Assembly (NCBI RefSeq): GCF_000025965.1
Contig: NC_006823.1
Location: forward strand, 143,356 to 207,355
DNA: 64,000 nt
Source of the DNA: Aromatoleum aromaticum EbN1
GTDB taxonomy: Bacteria > Pseudomonadota > Gammaproteobacteria > Burkholderiales > Rhodocyclaceae
Reading direction: 5' to 3'
The notes under the pieces are model-generated. The model was given only the letters and a program-made list of their open reading frames with translations, was not told the origin of the DNA and ran no database searches. This document shows positions 43,751 to 51,546 of the stretch, piece after piece. The first letter of the stretch is position 1, and the number at the start of each line of letters is the position of its first letter. Both the position numbers and the translations under genes were made by a program.

Positions 43751-43830
43751 ACAAGGAAGGCGACTGATCTGCGCGCCCAGATTCCGCAACGTGGAGGGAT
43801 TTCTCCCTGTGCGGCAGTCGCCTTTCTTGT
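43751..43830. repeat. 16-bp inverted repeat with inner hairpin
   Basis: ACAAGGAAGGCGACTG at 43751-43766 pairs with CAGTCGCCTTTCTTGT at 43815-43830, all Watson-Crick except one pair that is G-U if plus is transcribed and A-C if minus is. The inside holds GGAGGGATTTCTCCC and CTGCG/CGCAG-like pieces, giving a branched hairpin. Confidence 0.8.
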
Positions 43831-44000
43831 AGGTGCCGGCCCTTCCCCGGCTTGCCGCATGCGCCTTCGGTTCTCGGCATGCTTCGGAACGCTACCTTCT
43901 ACCCGGCAAGAGGGGGACCGGTACGCTGTACTCAAGTAGCTGTGCATGCGGGTTGCGACCCCGCGCTCCGTCGCATTCCTTGTCCACCAAGTCGTTGGTG

Positions 44001-44081
44001 GCTCAGAAGCAAAGCCGCTCTGTCGCCGAATCAGCTACGCGGGGTCGGCCAAGCCCTCAAAGAACGACCTTGCTTCTGAGC
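44001..44081. repeat. 12-bp perfect inverted repeat
   Basis: GCTCAGAAGCAA at 44001-44012 and TTGCTTCTGAGC at 44070-44081 with a 57-nt interior containing CTACGCGGGGTCGGCC. Immediately preceded by the 7-bp hairpin CCACCAA-GTCG-TTGGTGG (43984-44001) and by GCGGG-TTGCGAC-CCCGC (43948-43964). Confidence 0.8.
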
Positions 44082-44239
44082 GCCGGACTTTCACCGGCCT
44101 GCCGTGATTCCCCACCACGATCTTGCTGCGTTACCTCCCGCCTCACCGCACGTTCCACGGCGCACCGCAGCCTTCGAAAAGTCCCGACGAGCAGTGCGTG
44201 CGGTCGCTGCCGGAACTGAACTTCAAGGGCAGGATAATG

Positions 44240-44270
44240 GGTTACAAGAAACGCTGCAAGTAACCTTTTT
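44240..44270 (+). terminator. Possible weak terminator at right edge of structured region
   Basis: GGTTAC (44240-44245) and GTAACC (44260-44265) form a 6-bp stem with a 14-nt loop, followed by TTTTT. If real it would end a plus-strand transcript. Stem is short. Confidence 0.35.
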
Positions 44271-44365
44271 GATTCACTTAGAATCCCTTGCCAAACGACC
44301 CGCAAGTCCTTTTACTAGCCCGGCTATGGCATTTCCAGGGTGCAGTTCTAACCCAAGGAGATATC

Positions 44366-44569
44366 GTGGAAGCCTACATCCTGAACCAAGTTTTCGGTCA
44401 TGTCGTATTTATGATCGGATACATCGCGACATCCGTAACCATCGGAGCGTCGGAACCACCTGAACTCACTCAGGCACCTGCTCCTGTTGTGGATGCGATT
44501 GTTGTTCAAATCGAACAACCTGGCCCGCCTCCTCCGGAACGGGTGATGATCGCTCGCGCTGGAGAGTGA
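44366..44569 (+). CDS. Small membrane-associated hypothetical protein
   Basis: Sixty-seven residues from GTG 44366, chosen because AAGGAG lies 6 nt upstream. Hydrophobic N-terminal half (VFGHVVFMIGYIATSVTIG) could span the membrane; the C-terminal half is Pro-rich (PGPPPPERVM). No family recognised. A strong terminator follows. Confidence 0.5.
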   Translation: MEAYILNQVFGHVVFMIGYIATSVTIGASEPPELTQAPAPVVDAIVVQIEQPGPPPPERVMIARAGE

Positions 44570-44592
44570 TCTTGAGTCTCTGACTCGACTCC

Positions 44593-44630
44593 AGGCCTCT
44601 CACTGATCCTTTCAGTCAGAGGCCTTTTTT
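44593..44630 (+). terminator. Rho-independent terminator
   Basis: AGGCCTCT-C-ACTGA paired with TCAGT-C-AGAGGCCT, then TTTTTT. Ends the small plus gene at 44366-44569; its other side lies just before the end of the minus-strand gene at 44641. Confidence 0.85.
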
Positions 44631-44640
44631 GCGTTCACGC

Positions 44641-44892
44641 TCAGGCCTTCCTGATCGGCCAACCCATCGACTCACAGATCGCGATCGCTTCGTCCTTTGT
44701 CGGCGTGGCATCAAGCCAGAACTCGGGATTGACGTCAGGCAAGATCGCCCACAAGCAGTCCCCCTTGGCGCTGTGATCATCCCTGTACTCAATCACTACC
44801 CAGTTCAGCCGCTCGGCGATATCAAGGGCTTCTTTGAGCTGATACGGTGCGCCGGCCTTGAATCGGGCGGCCCATGCGGTTTGATCGATCAT
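44641..44892 (-). CDS. Small hypothetical protein
   Basis: From ATG 44892 (MIDQTAWAARFKAGAPYQ), with GAGGG 9 nt upstream; 83 residues. Contains ALDIAERLNWVVIEYRDDHS and ends AIAICESMGWPIRKA, a soluble alpha/beta pattern. End of a three-gene minus operon (45806 to 44641). Function not recognised. Confidence 0.55.
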   Translation of the reverse strand: MIDQTAWAARFKAGAPYQLKEALDIAERLNWVVIEYRDDHSAKGDCLWAILPDVNPEFWLDATPTKDEAIAICESMGWPIRKA

Positions 44893-44904
44893 GATATGCA
44901 ACCC

Positions 44905-45066
44905 TCAAAAACCAAGCTGGCATCCGGCCTGTGCAAAAACTCGCAACGCCTCTGACTTACCGAACAACACCCCAATGTAAAAGGCGATCAAGATCACGAT
45001 TGAAAGCCGGACCAAGGGTCCGCGAAGACTCGCCCGTTTCTCATTGCTTGCACTTTCTGGCTTCAT
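44905..45066 (-). CDS. Small single-pass membrane protein
   Basis: From ATG 45066, overlapping the upstream stop as ATGA; 53 residues. One membrane helix (LVRLSIVILIAFYIGVLFG) after a short basic N-terminus. Function not recognised. Confidence 0.45.
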   Translation of the reverse strand: MKPESASNEKRASLRGPLVRLSIVILIAFYIGVLFGKSEALRVFAQAGCQLGF

Positions 45067-45806
45067 TTTTTTTGAACAGCGCTCAAAGCAGAGCATGAAC
45101 AAAGATCGACTTGGTCTTCATTGCCGTAGCATCCTCGCCCGATTGCTTCCTCTTCGCGCCAATAAGCAATTGTTTCCTCGATACTTGCCCTGTCGTGAGA
45201 TGCAAATTCACCGAAATTTCCGCAATATAAAGATTCGAAAATATATTCAAGAAGTATCTTTTCAACCTCAAGAACAGGCATATTTGGATCGATCAGTTCT
45301 TCACAATCGATCCAGTAGTTAACCCTCTCCTCCAGATACAGCGATGGATCTGCAGTGCTCATCAACCGCCAGTAGCCACGATAGGTTTCTGGTGATCTGC
45401 AGATGCAATCAGCTTGATAAGCCGCCTCGTCCTCGTCGGACCAAAATCCTTTTTCAATACGAAGGTTACGTTCATATTCTCGATCAGAAAACCAACCAAG
45501 GTGACTTGACGGATCGTCCTTCGCCCAATCAAAGAATTCAAATGCGAGGCCAGATTTACCCCAGCGTAATACTGTTCGCACTATCTCAGATTTTGAATTA
45601 CCGAAAACCCATTCGTATCTTCGCAAAAAACCGACATCGTCATCACAATCACCTGTGCAGGCGAAATCGAACTGGTTTTTGTGCTCTTGCCAGAATTTAC
45701 AAAGCTCATCGAGAGTCTGGAAAGTAACAAACATCGTTCCGTTCTCAAGCATCACTTTTTCAGGAAGCTTAATGTCTACGGGTAAGAGGAGTTTTTTGTA
45801 ATTCAA
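45063..45806 (-). CDS. Hypothetical protein
   Basis: A 247-residue acidic, Trp- and Cys-rich protein, less GC-rich than neighbours. Segments CTGDCDDDVGFLRRYEWVFG and FDWAKDDPSSHLGWFSD suggest an immunity-type or substrate-binding fold, but I cannot name a family. It is followed by the small membrane protein and 44641 gene. Its low GC points to separate acquisition. Confidence 0.55.
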   Translation of the reverse strand: MNYKKLLLPVDIKLPEKVMLENGTMFVTFQTLDELCKFWQEHKNQFDFACTGDCDDDVGFLRRYEWVFGNSKSEIVRTVLRWGKSGLAFEFFDWAKDDPSSHLGWFSDREYERNLRIEKGFWSDEDEAAYQADCICRSPETYRGYWRLMSTADPSLYLEERVNYWIDCEELIDPNMPVLEVEKILLEYIFESLYCGNFGEFASHDRASIEETIAYWREEEAIGRGCYGNEDQVDLCSCSALSAVQKK

Positions 45807-45904
45807 GAGGAAAAGTCCTATAGAGGAAGCCCATACGCAGAGTCGTGGTTAGAGGGAGCCTCGCACGTCGGCCATGTCGCGGACGTCACTGTCGGAATGG
45901 GCGC

Positions 45905-46279
45905 CTAGTTCTGTTCATCACGATCCGCGATAATCCCTCCCCTTACAAGCCGGAAAGACTCCCTTCTTTTTTGCGCTCTCTCGTCGCTCGACTCAAAGTA
46001 GTTTTGATGCACGGAGCCGATGAGGCTCCATTCTTTGTCAACGATCACGTGGCCACTTCTTCTGAGCGTTTTAACCGCAAAATAGAGATCCATTTCTCCA
46101 CGCGATAGGTTATCCACATTCAAAGGAATGCCATCATCCCAACGCAATGCCTTTAAACCATTCGCTTCTAGAACTTTATTGGCTAGTTCGCCGCGCACAT
46201 AATAGCGACCTTCTTCAGTGAAGTTATCGATGAAAAAAAACCGGATTTTTTTGGAAATACGTCGTATCCACTTCACCAC
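45905..46279 (-). CDS. Hypothetical protein
   Basis: A 124-residue basic protein from GTG 46279 or 46276. Charged, with RYYVRGELANKVLEANGLKA and VDKEWSLIGSVHQNYFES. Low GC like the 45063 gene. No family recognised. Confidence 0.5.
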   Translation of the reverse strand: MVKWIRRISKKIRFFFIDNFTEEGRYYVRGELANKVLEANGLKALRWDDGIPLNVDNLSRGEMDLYFAVKTLRRSGHVIVDKEWSLIGSVHQNYFESSDERAQKRRESFRLVRGGIIADRDEQN

Positions 46280-46303
46280 GATTCAACCTCAAACAAACCG
46301 TTG

Positions 46304-47356
46304 CTACAACGGCAAACCATGCGTCGGCACAGAGCTCGGCGTGCTCGTTCGACTGGGCTCCACAGCAGGAGCTGCAACGGGTTCCGGCACTTCAACATGA
46401 AGCCCGGGCAATGGACGCTTATCCCGAGAATGGTATCGATCTGTGAATCGCTCGTACCCGGTCATCGAATCGATCGTCAGATGAGCGGGTCGCAGATAGA
46501 CCGTCCTGGCCAGCGTCTCGAGCTCAGCCTCGAGATCGACCACCCCTTGCTTGAACCATGCCTTGATCGGCTTGTCCGGGCTCGCCCCGTCGCTCCAGGA
46601 GTAGCCCATTTCCAGCTTCAATTTGTCCTTCGCCTCGAAGGGCGCCCCTTCAGCCCAGACGCAATACGTCTTGCGCCCACTAACCTCCAGCAGGTGAGAG
46701 AGGATGGGGCGGCCGCCCGGCCCCATCTGCGCGAGGATGAACAAGGTCACCTCCGCATCCACCAAAGCCCTGTGTGCTTCGTAAAAGCAGCCTCCTATCT
46801 GGAACGCTAGCCACTCGAGCTTGGTAGAGCCAGTCATCATCTGCGACCAGGGTGCCTCACGCTGCGAACAAGCCCACCACTTTTTCTGAAAAGAAGGGAA
46901 GCGCAATTCGAGGAAGCCACGGTCAAAGGGCGCGTTGTGGGCCACCACCAAGTCTGCTCGGGCAATGAGCGCTTCGACCCGCGCATCATCGAACGTTTGC
47001 TCCAAGACATCCTCATCCCGGATGCCGGTCAATCGGGTGATTTCCTCCGGGATCGGCCGACCTGGGTCTTCGAAGCCGCTGTAGCGCTCAAGCACGCGAA
47101 GCACTTGGCCGGAAACCCTGTCGAACTCAGCCAGGACGAGGCCAATATCGATGATCTTGTCCGAATCCTTCTTGAGACCGGTCGTTTCGACGTCCACCAC
47201 CAAGACCGAACGAACTCGGCTCACCTCAATCTTCTCATCATCGAGCTGATACGACTCTGCCGGCACGAAGCGGCGCAGCACCCGGTACTGTCCGGTGGCT
47301 TCCAGCGCCAATACCATCTGCTCGTGGTCCATCTTCCTCTCCTGCCCTGCCATCAA
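46304..47356 (-). CDS. DnaQ-like 3'-5' exonuclease
   Basis: A 350-residue protein. DEDD exonuclease motifs: VVDVETTGLKKD (Asp55, Glu57), VAHNAPFDRGF near 133, and YEAHRALVDAEVTLF near 190. The C-terminal part from about 215 (AKDKLKLEMGYSWSDGASPD) is an extra domain also seen in plasmid-borne exonucleases, with a Pro/Ser-rich tail. Could trim single-stranded plasmid DNA or act in repair. Overlaps the upstream stop by 4 nt. Confidence 0.82.
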   Translation of the reverse strand: MMAGQERKMDHEQMVLALEATGQYRVLRRFVPAESYQLDDEKIEVSRVRSVLVVDVETTGLKKDSDKIIDIGLVLAEFDRVSGQVLRVLERYSGFEDPGRPIPEEITRLTGIRDEDVLEQTFDDARVEALIARADLVVAHNAPFDRGFLELRFPSFQKKWWACSQREAPWSQMMTGSTKLEWLAFQIGGCFYEAHRALVDAEVTLFILAQMGPGGRPILSHLLEVSGRKTYCVWAEGAPFEAKDKLKLEMGYSWSDGASPDKPIKAWFKQGVVDLEAELETLARTVYLRPAHLTIDSMTGYERFTDRYHSRDKRPLPGLHVEVPEPVAAPAVEPSRTSTPSSVPTHGLPL

Positions 47357-47796
47357 TGCATCAAAACATTAGCTGAAACTGCCTTCCGAGCCTCCCCCAC
47401 TTCTACGCGCAGGGCCTCGAGCTGCATGAGCGCCAAGTAGGCGCGATCTGCGGTTTCCGGCGTGCTGTAGGCGATCAGGAAGGAGTTAACAAGGCTACGC
47501 AACAGTCCGCCCGTATCATGGTTCTTGATCACCGACATGACGGCAAACTGGTCGAGAAGCTCTACCGGCGTTTCCGAGAATCGATCAGCGCCCATGCCCT
47601 TGATGATTTCAGCAAACAAGATCATCAGGTGTTCGCGGCGCTGTTCAGGAGCGAAGGGCTTACCACTCGCTGCATCGGCCAACTCAAGGCGGAAAGTGTG
47701 CTGCATCGCAGCCTCCACTCGGGAGGTAAGCAGCTTGGCGATTTCGCGGACCAGTTCGACATGACCAGGCACGGTTGCACGATCCATTTCGCTCAT
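47353..47796 (-). CDS. Hypothetical helical protein
   Basis: A 147-residue protein, rich in helices (IAKLLTSRVEAAMQHTFRLE, LYLALMQLEALRVEVGEARK-like end). Coupled to the exonuclease downstream and the small gene upstream by 4-nt overlaps. Function not recognised. Confidence 0.55.
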   Translation of the reverse strand: MSEMDRATVPGHVELVREIAKLLTSRVEAAMQHTFRLELADAASGKPFAPEQRREHLMILFAEIIKGMGADRFSETPVELLDQFAVMSVIKNHDTGGLLRSLVNSFLIAYSTPETADRAYLALMQLEALRVEVGEARKAVSANVLMH

Positions 47797-48134
47797 CGCA
47801 ATGCCCTCTCGACCCGTTCTGCGAATGCATCGTCGTCTGTATCGGCAGCGGCTTCTTCAAGAAGGCTTTCGAGACTGGCGATGTACTGAAGTGTCTGCGC
47901 GGAGACGATTTCCACGCCCGAATCGGCGAGGACGGCAGGGTCTAACGGCACGTTTACGCTCTGAGCGTATTCGGCAATCAGCCCTCGAACATCGTTGAGC
48001 AAATTATCTTGGGCTCGAGCATCCAGCGGCATGAACGACATACAGCTTCCAGTGCCGCTCCTGCGGACATGCAGGCAAAGGTCGTGCGGCCGTCTTTTTT
48101 CCAGCGTTTCAGGCACTTCTTTTCTCCGTTTCAT
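47793..48134 (-). CDS. Hypothetical protein
   Basis: Start uncertain: ATG 48134 (MKRRKEVPETLEKRR), overlapping the previous gene by 26 nt, or ATG 48041 (MSFMPLDARAQ) behind GGAAG. 113 or 82 residues. C-terminal part is acidic and helical (QYIASLESLLEEAAADTDDD). No family recognised. Confidence 0.5.
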   Translation of the reverse strand: MKRRKEVPETLEKRRPHDLCLHVRRSGTGSCMSFMPLDARAQDNLLNDVRGLIAEYAQSVNVPLDPAVLADSGVEIVSAQTLQYIASLESLLEEAAADTDDDAFAERVERALR

Positions 48135-48438
48135 CAGAATAAAGCGCCGCAAGCGCCTCTTCCCACACCCAGTGCGTCTCGTCATCCATCGCACCAGGCG
48201 GGAGTTCGAGGGCAGCATTTGCAGCCTCCGCGAGCTGCGTTGCACTACCGAACCCGTCCGCGTTGTTGCGCATCCACGACCGGACTTGTCTGCGATTGGC
48301 ATTCGGTTTGGGCGGTATCACGCAGGGGCGCGGCTTGCGCTCCATCGTCGCTGCCTCGATCTCGCGCTGCCGATCGGTCACTGCACGGCCAGTCTCAAGC
48401 ACCCACTTGTAGTAGCGATGCTCTTGTTTAACGCTCAT
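48109..48438 (-). CDS. Hypothetical protein
   Basis: From ATG 48438 (MSVKQEHRYYKWVLETGRA), overlapping the upstream stop as ATGA; 109 residues. Basic N-terminal half (PKPNANRRQVRSWMRNNAD), helical C-terminal half. No family recognised. Confidence 0.55.
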   Translation of the reverse strand: MSVKQEHRYYKWVLETGRAVTDRQREIEAATMERKPRPCVIPPKPNANRRQVRSWMRNNADGFGSATQLAEAANAALELPPGAMDDETHWVWEEALAALYSDETEKRSA

Positions 48439-48812
48439 GCGCTGCTCTCCTGGTCCGCCGCAATAATTGCCTCGCTTTCCAACTGCGGATCGAGCCAATC
48501 CCTGTTCGCAGGAAGTGCGTCCATGATCTGCCGTAGCAACCACCGGAGCCGACCATTACTTGCGGAGGCGATATCCAGCTTCGCCATTAGCGCGGCTTCT
48601 CGTTCGCTACCCATGCCAAGCAGACGAGCCTGTTCAAGTGCTTCGTCCCTCTCTGACTCGATGAGATCACGCAGACGCTCGATCTCATCGGCAGCCTGTG
48701 GACCAACGCCGTCCATCAGCGATTTAAGCTGTTCATCCCCCATGCCCTGCATGGCGCGAAGGCGGCCAATGAGATTGGCCAATCCATCTCCTTCCAACTC
48801 TTCGTCAAACAT
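48435..48812 (-). CDS. Hypothetical coiled-coil protein
   Basis: From ATG 48812 (MFDEELEGDGLANLIGRLRA), chosen for AAGGA 8 nt upstream; 125 residues. Leu/Glu/Arg heptads (DEIERLRDLIESERDEALEQ) predict a coiled coil. Overlaps the upstream gene by 8 nt. No family recognised. Confidence 0.55.
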   Translation of the reverse strand: MFDEELEGDGLANLIGRLRAMQGMGDEQLKSLMDGVGPQAADEIERLRDLIESERDEALEQARLLGMGSEREAALMAKLDIASASNGRLRWLLRQIMDALPANRDWLDPQLESEAIIAADQESSA

Positions 48813-49248
48813 CGGAACAATCCTTTCGCGCGGACTGAACGAGCGACCGATAGCCATCGCGCTCCAAAATCGCCTGCATTCGGTCGTCAAGCACCTGGGG
48901 CATCAGCACCCAGCCGCCATTGACAGCAGGATCGCAAGCGACCCCCACGTGCCAGGCGATGAGCCTGCTCAATTTGAGCTTTGCCTGCTCGTAGCTCTCT
49001 TCGGGCTTTGCAATTCCAAGGAAAGAGCAAACCAGCTCCTCATCGATGGCACGAAGCCAACCGCTTGAGCCAAGCTTTCTTACCTCTTCCAACTGCGTCG
49101 ACACCTCCTGCAGCGTGTTCGCGCAGTGCTGGTAGTCGGCAACCATGGCCCGGTACGCCAACTGCTGTGCCTCGATTGTTTGTCTTGCCCGGGCGAGCTC
49201 TTCCTGTAGCCTGTCAATCGTTTCGCTTGTCGTCTCAGTCACGCGCAC
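48805..49248 (-). CDS. Hypothetical coiled-coil protein
   Basis: A 147-residue protein from GTG 49248, 4 nt after the upstream stop. N-terminal coiled coil (TIDRLQEELARARQTIEAQQ), C-terminal globular part (HVGVACDPAVNGGWVLMPQV). No family recognised. Confidence 0.55.
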   Translation of the reverse strand: MRVTETTSETIDRLQEELARARQTIEAQQLAYRAMVADYQHCANTLQEVSTQLEEVRKLGSSGWLRAIDEELVCSFLGIAKPEESYEQAKLKLSRLIAWHVGVACDPAVNGGWVLMPQVLDDRMQAILERDGYRSLVQSARKDCSDV

Positions 49249-49251
49249 ACC

Positions 49252-49854
49252 TCATGCAGCCTCGGCGTTTTCCCTGCCAAACTCAGGCAACGCATTGAGA
49301 GCCTCGTATGCGTCAGCTGAGATTTCCACTGCCCACCCCGGAATAACGGGGTCCTCAAAGTTGCGCGAGTAACCGCTTCCAGTAGGCCTGTTCTTCGCGT
49401 CAGGCGTGGAGACGATCACCCGCCCATCGAAAAGCGGTTTGGCGCAACAGTAGTGAAAGGTCGTCGGAAACCCGCACGCAACAACGCCGTAGATGCCGAG
49501 GCTTTTTTCGAGTGACCACTGCCAGATTTCCTGCAACTCAGCAGTGTTCTGAAGCAGCTCCTCGAGCTTTTTGCCGGCGGCGGTTCTCTTGTCAGGAATT
49601 GCCACCCAGGCTTCTTCCTTTTCGAAAAAGGTGAACTTCCCAAGTCCCTCAACCTTGGCCGTTTTGGGGCGTTCCTTGAAGCTCATACCCCAGCCCTTTC
49701 CGGGGACAAAATACATTCCGGCCGCACCATAAGCCTCGATCTCGCGATAAGACGCACGGGCATCGGACTTAGCCAGCATGAACATTGAAATGGCGCGTTT
49801 AACTTCTTCTCGATCCGCAGGCAGAACGAAGTACTTGCGTGCAACGTATGACAT
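49252..49854 (-). CDS. Hypothetical protein
   Basis: A 200-residue protein from ATG 49854, AGGAGC upstream. FLPADREEVKRAISMFMLAK-type start and a central aromatic region (GKGWGMSFKERPKTAK), ending in ISADAYEALNALPEFGREN. Probably first gene of the 49854-46304 minus run. No family recognised. Confidence 0.55.
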   Translation of the reverse strand: MSYVARKYFVLPADREEVKRAISMFMLAKSDARASYREIEAYGAAGMYFVPGKGWGMSFKERPKTAKVEGLGKFTFFEKEEAWVAIPDKRTAAGKKLEELLQNTAELQEIWQWSLEKSLGIYGVVACGFPTTFHYCCAKPLFDGRVIVSTPDAKNRPTGSGYSRNFEDPVIPGWAVEISADAYEALNALPEFGRENAEAA

Positions 49855-49944
49855 TAGAAAGCTCCTGTAGGTGGCACAGAGGCATTCTGTATGTTTATAT
49901 AAACGCAGTCAAATAGATGCATCGATTCCAATACAATGGAGAAA

Positions 49945-50340
49945 TTAAGGTAACCCGACCGGCTTGTACGTCTGCGCCAAAACCTCGTCTACGAGCTCTC
50001 CGCAAGCTTCTGGGGTCTTGAAGTCGGCAGCGCGTTCCCGCAACCGAAGCACATAGGCTGCCCGCTCAAGTGCAATTGCTTCCCGAAGAACCGCCTCGAT
50101 CTCGCTGGCGCAATCGCACTCTCTGGAAACACCGTCGCATGCTTCGGTCAAGGCTTTGCGAATCACTTCCACCTGCGAGCGGCCGTAGCCTGAAGCGATA
50201 AGCCGATCAAGCCCCTCTGCAAGCTCGGGTCCAAGGTCCACCACCACGCGGCGCCCTTTGCTGCTCTTGAGTCGCTCGAGGTACGTCTTCTGACGCTGAG
50301 TCGTCAGGTTTGAGAACTGCCTGTCTTCTTTCGCTCCCAT
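49945..50340 (-). CDS. Putative ribbon-helix-helix regulator
   Basis: From ATG 50340, sharing TGATG with the upstream stop; 131 residues. RRVVVDLGPELAEGLDRLIA followed by GRSQVEVIRKAL is a strand-helix-helix pattern of ribbon-helix-helix proteins. Rest is helical with a Cys pair (ECDC). Could be a local repressor; target unknown. Confidence 0.5.
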   Translation of the reverse strand: MGAKEDRQFSNLTTQRQKTYLERLKSSKGRRVVVDLGPELAEGLDRLIASGYGRSQVEVIRKALTEACDGVSRECDCASEIEAVLREAIALERAAYVLRLRERAADFKTPEACGELVDEVLAQTYKPVGLP

Positions 50341-50927
50341 CAACCATCAACCCCAGATCGAGGGATGTACTCAACGAATTCCCACTGCGAGCGCGTCGGA
50401 TCGACCTCGCTGCAACGCGCCATGTAGAGCGGCCGCCATCGATGCGTTGGCTCGAAAGTCGAGTCGGACTGGTCGCTGACCGTCATGCAGAGGCCAGACC
50501 CGGAAAGCTCCACCCGTCCGTCCGGATGGAATGTGAAACGCTGCAAACTTTCCGCTTCCAGGAAAGGGCTTCGCTCGCCGCACTGACGCGGTACCAACGC
50601 AGCGCCAGGCAGCGCCCGGCCGTTGATCCCCGCCACCGTAGCGCAGGCGCCGTACGCCGGAAACTTGATCTTGCCTCCTTCCAGAATGACTGCCTCATCC
50701 TGGTACAACTGCGGTCCCTTGCAGTTATGCGCCGTGAGCGGCATGTCAAATCGGATGTAGCGCCCGGAGCCGACCACATCGATGCAATATCCGTCGACAG
50801 GTCGATCGAGGCTGTTCTTCAGCTTGAAATGCCCAACCGCAGGTGTGTCCGAGAATGCAGTTAATGGGGCAAAGCAAGCCGCAACGACAGCCATTCGCCC
50901 GAGAGAGCAAAAAGCAGAAAGTCGCAT
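50340..50927 (-). CDS. Exported protein, possibly ricin-type beta-trefoil
   Basis: From ATG 50927 (MRLSAFCSLGRMAVVAACFA), a signal peptide with Ala-rich cleavage area; 195 residues. RPVDGYCIDVVGSGRYIRFD, GSGLCMTVSDQ and RSQWEFVEYI echo the CxD...QxW pattern of ricin-type carbohydrate-binding repeats, with paired cysteines. The match is suggestive only. Confidence 0.5.
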   Translation of the reverse strand: MRLSAFCSLGRMAVVAACFAPLTAFSDTPAVGHFKLKNSLDRPVDGYCIDVVGSGRYIRFDMPLTAHNCKGPQLYQDEAVILEGGKIKFPAYGACATVAGINGRALPGAALVPRQCGERSPFLEAESLQRFTFHPDGRVELSGSGLCMTVSDQSDSTFEPTHRWRPLYMARCSEVDPTRSQWEFVEYIPRSGVDG

Positions 50928-51002
50928 TGATTCGTGTTCCTGGAAAACAATTCTTCCTGACAGTTTATATAAACATCGGAATTTTGCACCCAAAGCAGAA
51001 AT

Positions 51003-51040
51003 GAAAAAGGCCAGCTCATCCGATATCAGATGGCTGGCCT
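51003..51040 (-). terminator. Rho-independent terminator
   Basis: Hairpin AGGCCAGCTCATC (51008-51020) with GATGGCTGGCCT (51029-51040); the A-run at 51004-51008 gives TTTTT on the minus strand. Ends the minus operon that includes the genes at 51062-51963. Confidence 0.75.
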
Positions 51041-51061
51041 GGTTGTGTCATGAATCAAGGA

Positions 51062-51253
51062 TCACGTACGCCTTTCCTCGGCATACGCATCCCGGTAGAG
51101 ACGATCGGCAATCTGTCGATCCTCACCCTGTTCGAGCGCCTTCGCAGCCCGGAAGTGTCGAGCATGAAACTCAGCACGCGCTTCATCACGCTGATTCCGG
51201 GCCTTAGCAGCCTGTCGCCCAAGGTCCATGTAGAACTCACGACTGTTCAGCAT
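51062..51253 (-). CDS. Small helical hypothetical protein
   Basis: From ATG 51253 (MLNSREFYMDLGRQAAKARN), GGAG upstream, overlapping the previous gene by 7 nt; 63 residues. Charged single-helix-type protein. No family recognised. Confidence 0.5.
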   Translation of the reverse strand: MLNSREFYMDLGRQAAKARNQRDEARAEFHARHFRAAKALEQGEDRQIADRLYRDAYAEERRT

Positions 51254-51543
51254 GGCGAGCACTCCATCTCGGAATGCGATGGCCAAAACACCTCCATGAA
51301 AACCACGTCACGCTGTCGCCAAAGTGCGGCAGCTGCTCGCTTGACATCATCGAGGACATGATGTGCTTCGGGCAAAATCAGAAAGCTCATTCCTGCCCTG
51401 CCTGCAAGCTCCTCGTGATATGGGACGCCCTCCACGATCATGCCAAAGCGCTTGTTTCGCTCTCGAACGAAGGCCAGTCGAACCTGTTGTTGCTCGGCTG
51501 TTTCGAGATCCGATTTTCGATGTTGCCGGATACGGGGTCGCAT
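51247..51543 (-). CDS. Small hypothetical protein
   Basis: Ninety-eight residues from ATG 51543, 3 nt after the stop of the 51547 gene. Basic start (MRPRIRQHRKSDLETAEQQQ) then alpha/beta region (FLILPEAHHVLDDVKRAAAA). No family recognised. Confidence 0.5.
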   Translation of the reverse strand: MRPRIRQHRKSDLETAEQQQVRLAFVRERNKRFGMIVEGVPYHEELAGRAGMSFLILPEAHHVLDDVKRAAAALWRQRDVVFMEVFWPSHSEMECSPC

Positions 51544-51546
51544 AGA

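Larger units (their letters stand above)
42830..44290. ncRNA. Candidate large structured RNA region (no convincing gene)
   Basis: About 1.46 kb between HU and the small gene at 44366 in which all open frames are short, overlapping and compositionally poor. It is rich in RNA-like signals: a perfect 15-bp inverted repeat (43335-43349 with 43426-43440), a 7-bp hairpin (43442-43465), a 16-bp stem with one wobble (43751-43766 with 43815-43830), a 7-bp hairpin (43984-44001), a 12-bp inverted repeat (44001-44012 with 44070-44081), four CTTCGG tetraloop sequences on plus (43503, 43670, 43865, 43882) and GGGAGAAATCCC on minus. T-arm-like pieces lie at 42951-43010. Strand is unclear: the T-arm and rRNA-like pieces read on minus, the UUCG loops and a terminator-like hairpin read on plus. 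Not matched to any RNA family I know. Confidence 0.45.

Noticed and set aside
43720..44300. Group II intron or RNase P RNA
   Set aside because: A GTGAAAGTCCGG-like piece occurs on the minus strand, but no domain V hairpin, intron boundary or RNase P core could be found.
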